Positions 60,433 to 64,000 of a DNA stretch of 64,000 nucleotides are shown piece by piece. Source of the stretch: Gammaproteobacteria bacterium (GTDB lineage Bacteria; Pseudomonadota; Gammaproteobacteria; Eutrophobiales; Eutrophobiaceae); assembly GCA_026710545.1 (NCBI GenBank), contig JAPOQU010000045.1, positions 59,016 to 123,015 of the forward strand. The letters run 5' to 3'. The notes beneath the pieces were generated by a model, which saw only the letters and a list, made by a program, of their open reading frames with translations, did not search any database and had not been told where the DNA came from. Position 1 is the stretch's first letter, and each line of letters opens with the position of its first letter. A program made the translations under genes and the position numbers.

Positions 60433-61533
60433 CTAGTACACATACGGCAGCATTGAATACCGCACCCGCTGCGTGTAGCGTCCCCACAGTTCGCCGTACT
60501 TGGCGCGGCAGCGGCGATCGTCACGTTTTGAGCGATGCCACAACAGGAGCGCCAGCCACGCGGGTAACAGGTAAGGCACCCAGGATCCGAACCCAGTGGT
60601 CAGGGCGAACGCGAGGTAGATGCAGATCTCGCCGGTATAGTTGAGATGCCGTCCGATCCCCCAGAATCCGGAGACCAGCAGGCGCCCGTCCAGCGACCGG
60701 GCGGGTTGTCCCCAGATCGAGACGCCGGGATTGCGCTTGAAGCGGTGTTTTTGCTCGTTGGCGCCGCGGAACAGCCAGAAGCCAATGATGAACAACATGA
60801 CGATCGCCGCCGCGGCGATTAGAGACAGCGGCTCCTGTGCATGGACCAGCCACCAGCCGGCGAGACAATAGAAAAACGGCACCAGCACGTAGTCCCCCCA
60901 GATCAGCATCCAGCCGAAGCGCTCGCTGACCATGTCCCAGGTGTGGGTCATGCCGTATTCGAACTGGAAGTAGTTGAGCACGTAACAGAAGGTGAAGACC
61001 TGGTACAGCGCCATTGCCAGGGTCAGCCCGCCGTAGGTCTCGTACTGCACTACGGCGAACGAAGCGTTGAACAGCGCCAGGCCGATGAGGGACGGGCGGT
61101 AGCTGAAGAGCTTCAAATCCACCCCGAGCACGGTTGGATTGAACTCCACGCCATAGAAGAAACCCGGCCGGATTCCCGGCGCTGAGTCCCGGGCCAGGGC
61201 GGACCGGTAATACAGCCACACGGAAAGTGCGAATGCAAGTACGTTGGCCGCCACGAACAAGGCGGCAAAGTGGGTATACAACGTGGAAAGTGAGAACCAG
61301 CCAAAGACCTGGGCGAGACCTGCCGCAATCACGGTCGCCAGGAACAGGGCGAGGCCGTTGAGGCTGTATTCGTGTGGTGTTCCCTCCAGGTCCGTCCCGG
61401 CAATCCGGCGTCCGGGCAGGAGCATGGAACCCAGGAACAACCCGCCGGTAAACACCAGCAGCATGGCCGCCGCCTTGAGCAGGGCGGCGCCGGACAGCGC
61501 GGACAACAGGAACTGCGGCTCAGGCGCCGGCAT
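60433..61533 (-). CDS. Sterol delta-14 reductase-like (ERG4/ERG24 family)
   Basis: This 366-residue polytopic membrane protein of the ERG4/ERG24 family has many hydrophobic helices. Conserved landmarks are YSLNGLALFLATV, GVEFNPTVLGVDLKLF, FGWMLIWGDYVLVPFFYCLA, GFWGIGRHLNYTGEICIYLA and the C-terminal RDDRRCRAKYGELWGRYTQR, which forms the NADPH-binding end. Next to CYP51, the natural role is reduction of the C14 double bond made by 14-demethylation; delta-7 or delta-24(28) reductases of the same family are alternatives. It overlaps the Rieske gene by 14 bases and is followed by CYP51 after six. Confidence 0.9.
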   Translation of the reverse strand: MPAPEPQFLLSALSGAALLKAAAMLLVFTGGLFLGSMLLPGRRIAGTDLEGTPHEYSLNGLALFLATVIAAGLAQVFGWFSLSTLYTHFAALFVAANVLAFALSVWLYYRSALARDSAPGIRPGFFYGVEFNPTVLGVDLKLFSYRPSLIGLALFNASFAVVQYETYGGLTLAMALYQVFTFCYVLNYFQFEYGMTHTWDMVSERFGWMLIWGDYVLVPFFYCLAGWWLVHAQEPLSLIAAAAIVMLFIIGFWLFRGANEQKHRFKRNPGVSIWGQPARSLDGRLLVSGFWGIGRHLNYTGEICIYLAFALTTGFGSWVPYLLPAWLALLLWHRSKRDDRRCRAKYGELWGRYTQRVRYSMLPYVY

Positions 61534-62605
61534 CGCCGGTCCCGTTTGCGCGCGCCAGGTGCTCCCGCCACTTGCGCACGGTCACATCCTGAAACGCCTT
61601 GACGACCGGGTTGAACTCGAAGGGAGGCGCGTCCCAGTGCCTCTCGTACCCCTGCTGCTCCGCTTCGACCGCAACGCCGTCCTGGCTGAGTAACGGGCCG
61701 ATGAGCATGCGGTTCGAAATCTTCAAAACCGTGGTCATGGCGAACCGGGGGATCCGCACCGGCAGAACGGGGATTTTCAGCGACTTGAAGTAGAACAGGA
61801 AGAACGCCCGGGTGGTGCGCTCATCGATGGGCAGCACAAACAGCCAGTGTTTTATCGCATCATCGGTGTTCGACCACTGGTAGGGGTACTGGTAGCAAAG
61901 CTCCATGTAGTTGGTGTCGATGCGGTTGTGGTCGACGAACAGTCTGGAGACGGGCCCGCGCCCGACCTGCGTATCGTAGGCGAGATGCACATTGTCACCG
62001 ACGGTCTCGCAGCGGGTGAGGGTGGCATCGTCAAAGGGGCGGTAGCGGCGGTGCAGGTGGGCGTGGGTGAAGTCGCTGACGTTGTCGATCACCATCGAGT
62101 GGTGCGCCGACCAGGTGAAGCTCAGCGGTACACAGGCCCACCGGGATGAGCCTTCGATCTCCGGGATATCCGGGATTTCGCGCTGCCGCGCCCGCTCCGG
62201 ATCCCCGGGGAACAACCAGACCAGGCCGTAGCGGACCTGCACGGGATAGGTTTTCAGCGCGAGGTTCTTAAGGCCTTGCCCGGACCGGCCGTAGGGGACC
62301 CCGTTTTCATCATACTCCCAGCCATGGTAGGCGCACACCAGCCGGCAACCCTGCACATCGCCCAGGGAAAGTTTGAGCTGCCGGTGCGCACAGCGGTTAT
62401 CCATGGCGTGAAACGAGCCGTCTTTCGCCCGGTACAGCGCGATGGAACGCTTCCAGAAAACGATCTCGACCACGGTCTCCGGCTTGACCCGGCGCACTTC
62501 CTCGACCGCGTACCAGTAATCCGGGTCCATGCCCGCGGCCCGCGCCTGCTGGCGCAGGGTGCGGGCTTCATCGAAGCCGGGTGGCGCACATGACTGCGGA
62601 TTCAT
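61520..62605 (-). CDS. sdmA: Rieske oxygenase, sterol C4-demethylase-like (SdmA)
   Basis: This 361-residue Rieske oxygenase binds its cluster through C72-x-H74 (NRCAHRQ) and C91-x2-H94 (LVCAYHGWEYD). The mononuclear iron motif DNVSDFTHAHLHRR is near residue 175. In Methylococcus, the Rieske enzyme SdmA oxidises a C4 methyl group of sterols, and its dehydrogenase partner SdmB completes removal. Here the two genes are adjacent (one base apart) inside a sterol operon, which supports this assignment over a generic ring hydroxylase. About residue 260-310 a hydrophobic stretch may contact the membrane. Confidence 0.87.
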   Translation of the reverse strand: MNPQSCAPPGFDEARTLRQQARAAGMDPDYWYAVEEVRRVKPETVVEIVFWKRSIALYRAKDGSFHAMDNRCAHRQLKLSLGDVQGCRLVCAYHGWEYDENGVPYGRSGQGLKNLALKTYPVQVRYGLVWLFPGDPERARQREIPDIPEIEGSSRWACVPLSFTWSAHHSMVIDNVSDFTHAHLHRRYRPFDDATLTRCETVGDNVHLAYDTQVGRGPVSRLFVDHNRIDTNYMELCYQYPYQWSNTDDAIKHWLFVLPIDERTTRAFFLFYFKSLKIPVLPVRIPRFAMTTVLKISNRMLIGPLLSQDGVAVEAEQQGYERHWDAPPFEFNPVVKAFQDVTVRKWREHLARANGTGDAGA

Positions 62606-62606
62606 A

Positions 62607-63746
62607 TCAGGCCCCTTCGGTAGATACCTGGATACCCTGGCCCGGATTGACTGTTTCCGGCTGACTCACGGCGTCAACGTACGGGCGTTTCGCGCGCGGG
62701 TTGCTGATCGCGTTGCGCTGGTAGTGGAACGCATAGGCCTCATGCACCGCGGCGCGGATACTGGTGGGCTGGTAGCCCAGCTCCCGTTTCGCCTTGTCGA
62801 TGTTGGCGTGGCGGCACTTTTTCAACAAGCGGATGGCGCCGGGGGTGAAACGCTGGTTGAAACCCGGGTGAAACCGGCTCAGGTAAAAGCTCGCCACTTC
62901 CGAGAAGGCCAGCATAACAGGGATCGGCATCCGCCTGCGCGGTCGCGGGATGCCCGAAACCTCCTCGTACAGGTCCAGGATCTCGGAAATGGTTTTGTAC
63001 TCGCTGCTGAAGATGTACTTTTCACCCGGGCGCCCATGGCGCATGCACAACAGGTGTCCCTGGACGATGTCCCGCGCCGCGACGAACTCAAAACCGCCAT
63101 CCACGTAAGCACGGAGCTTGCCATTGGTGTAGTCGCACAAGGTCCTGCCCAGACGCGAGGGAAAAAAATCGGCGCTCCCGATCACGGCACAACAGGTGGC
63201 GACAATGACATCCTGCCCCATCGCCGCGGCGCGCCAGCACTCATGCTCGACCAGCGTCTTGCTGCGCTCGTAGGGCATCGTGCGTTCCATGGGGTAGAAC
63301 TGCATGGTCTCGTCGCTGGGCGCCGACGGGTCATCCAGGTCATAACCGACCGCGCTGAATGAGCCCGTCACCACCACCCGGCCGGCCTCCGCCTCCCGCG
63401 CAGCCTGCAGCACGTTGCGGGTACCGAGGACGTTGCATTCGAACACTTCGCGGCGATGGGCGTGGTTGCCTTCGATGGTTGAGATCTTGGCCGCTACGTG
63501 ATAAACGCCCTGGCAGCCTTCCAGTGCGCGCCGGGTGGCATCCAAATCCCGGATGTCCGCAAACGCGCGTTCGACTTCGAGTCCTGCCAATGCTTCGTTA
63601 TTGTCCTCGTGTCTCAGCAATACCCGGACGCGGATGCCGTCGTCGAGCAGCCTGCGCACGAGGTTGGCGCCTACGTGCCCGGCAGAACCGGTGACCAGAA
63701 CAGGGGGCTCCGATAAGCCGGCGGATGTGCCTGATTCTGAAGTCAT
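62607..63746 (-). CDS. sdmB: NAD(P)-dependent 3-beta-hydroxysteroid dehydrogenase-like (SdmB)
   Basis: This 379-residue extended SDR of the 3-beta-HSD/sterol decarboxylase type shows the Rossmann motif VTGSAGHVGANLVRRLL, VTGSFSAVGYD and the active-site Y-x-x-x-K in MPYERSKTLVEHE. In Methylococcus, SdmB pairs with a Rieske oxygenase to remove a C4 methyl group: it oxidises the 3-hydroxyl and supports decarboxylation. The C-terminal half (ISEILDLYEEVSGIPRP, RFTPGAIRLLKKCRHANIDK) is like NSDHL-type relatives. It is the first gene of the sterol operon, and a promoter must lie in the 63747-63870 interval. Confidence 0.87.
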   Translation of the reverse strand: MTSESGTSAGLSEPPVLVTGSAGHVGANLVRRLLDDGIRVRVLLRHEDNNEALAGLEVERAFADIRDLDATRRALEGCQGVYHVAAKISTIEGNHAHRREVFECNVLGTRNVLQAAREAEAGRVVVTGSFSAVGYDLDDPSAPSDETMQFYPMERTMPYERSKTLVEHECWRAAAMGQDVIVATCCAVIGSADFFPSRLGRTLCDYTNGKLRAYVDGGFEFVAARDIVQGHLLCMRHGRPGEKYIFSSEYKTISEILDLYEEVSGIPRPRRRMPIPVMLAFSEVASFYLSRFHPGFNQRFTPGAIRLLKKCRHANIDKAKRELGYQPTSIRAAVHEAYAFHYQRNAISNPRAKRPYVDAVSQPETVNPGQGIQVSTEGA

Positions 63747-63873
63747 TCAGGCAATGGGCGCGACTGCGCCTGTAGTGTTGGTTTCAAGTGTGACCTCCCT
63801 AGTACTCTTTCAACTTAATATTGCCATGTTCAGCGGGTCAGGAAGCGGTTGAGCGCAAGGCACGCCGCGCCGG

Positions 63874-63993
63874 GAATGGCGCGTCCTTGCCAAGCGGCGT
63901 AACGCTGCGGGCGACCGCTTCCCGGCCCGCCCGCAGGGAGCCACACAGCGACGCCAATACGGCGTTGCAGCCCTTGACAAGGGCGCGCCATTC
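63874..63993. repeat. Nested inverted repeat at the window end
   Basis: Outer 21-base arms at 63874-63894 and 63973-63993 pair at 19 positions (GAATGGCGCG and CGCGCCATTC at the base). Inner arms CTGCGGGCG (63905-63913) and CGCCCGCAG (63928-63936) are perfect. The element lies upstream of the sterol operon. It could be a REP-type repeat or the end of a mobile element continuing past the window. Confidence 0.6.
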
Positions 63994-64000
63994 TCTGCGG

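Noticed and set aside
63874..63993. Integron attC site
   Set aside because: The ends do not match the RYYYAAC and GTTRRRY core sites.

Overview
The window (64 kb, mostly high GC, with AT-richer islands) looks like a gammaproteobacterial chromosome. The strongest evidence is the block miaB-phoH-ybeY-corC-lnt (7499-12704, minus strand), in the order usual for that class. Other housekeeping genes are hemE, pdxH, hinT, two class I DAHP synthases, tusA-like and osmC-like genes, and an elongator-type tRNA-Met. TonB-dependent receptors, PhoX and PhoD phosphatases, a flavocytochrome c sulfide dehydrogenase (fccAB), Rieske oxygenases and a PQQ alcohol dehydrogenase fit a free-living or host-associated aquatic bacterium; that lifestyle is inference.

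Layout. 1-2156: 3' end of a flavin monooxygenase, an SDR with Phe in place of the catalytic Tyr, and an ankyrin protein. 2333-21448: core metabolism and envelope genes, with REP-like palindromes scattered in intergenic gaps. 21464-23540: a phoD gene split by a 91-bp insertion carrying such a palindrome. 23628-30004: an accessory, partly decayed segment with an MNT/HEPN remnant, a TIGR04255 pair, a broken retropepsin pair, a PD-(D/E)XK nuclease, a 3' fragment of rpoD, a scrambled VapBC, an intact HicAB and a second 159-bp copy of the phoD 3' end. 30194-42297: a six-gene defence operon made of SNF2 helicase, DUF4391, PLD nuclease, type III Mod, AlbA_2/ATPase and type III Res. 43004-48973: an orphan IorB-like molybdoenzyme behind a small lipoprotein, an AbiE toxin-antitoxin pair with palindromic operators, an IS21 istA scrap and a collapsed TonB receptor gene. 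49026-52412: a SnoaL-CDGSH fusion protein, a Rieske oxygenase, a RidA protein and a 2OG-Fe(II) oxygenase.

The most notable part is 52473-63746 (minus strand): a compact sterol biosynthesis operon. Transcription order is SdmB-like dehydrogenase, SdmA-like Rieske C4 demethylase, sterol delta-14 reductase, CYP51, a single polypeptide that joins a squalene-epoxidase-like flavoprotein to an oxidosqualene cyclase (DCTAE motif), an ERG6-like sterol C24 methyltransferase, and a lipoprotein PQQ alcohol dehydrogenase. The genes overlap or lie within a few bases of each other, apart from one 102-base gap before the methyltransferase. Together they can be read as squalene -> oxidosqualene -> tetracyclic sterol -> C14 demethylation -> delta-14 reduction -> C4 demethylation, plus side-chain methylation. 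No squalene synthase is in the window.

All functions are read from motifs and remembered family features; no database search was run.
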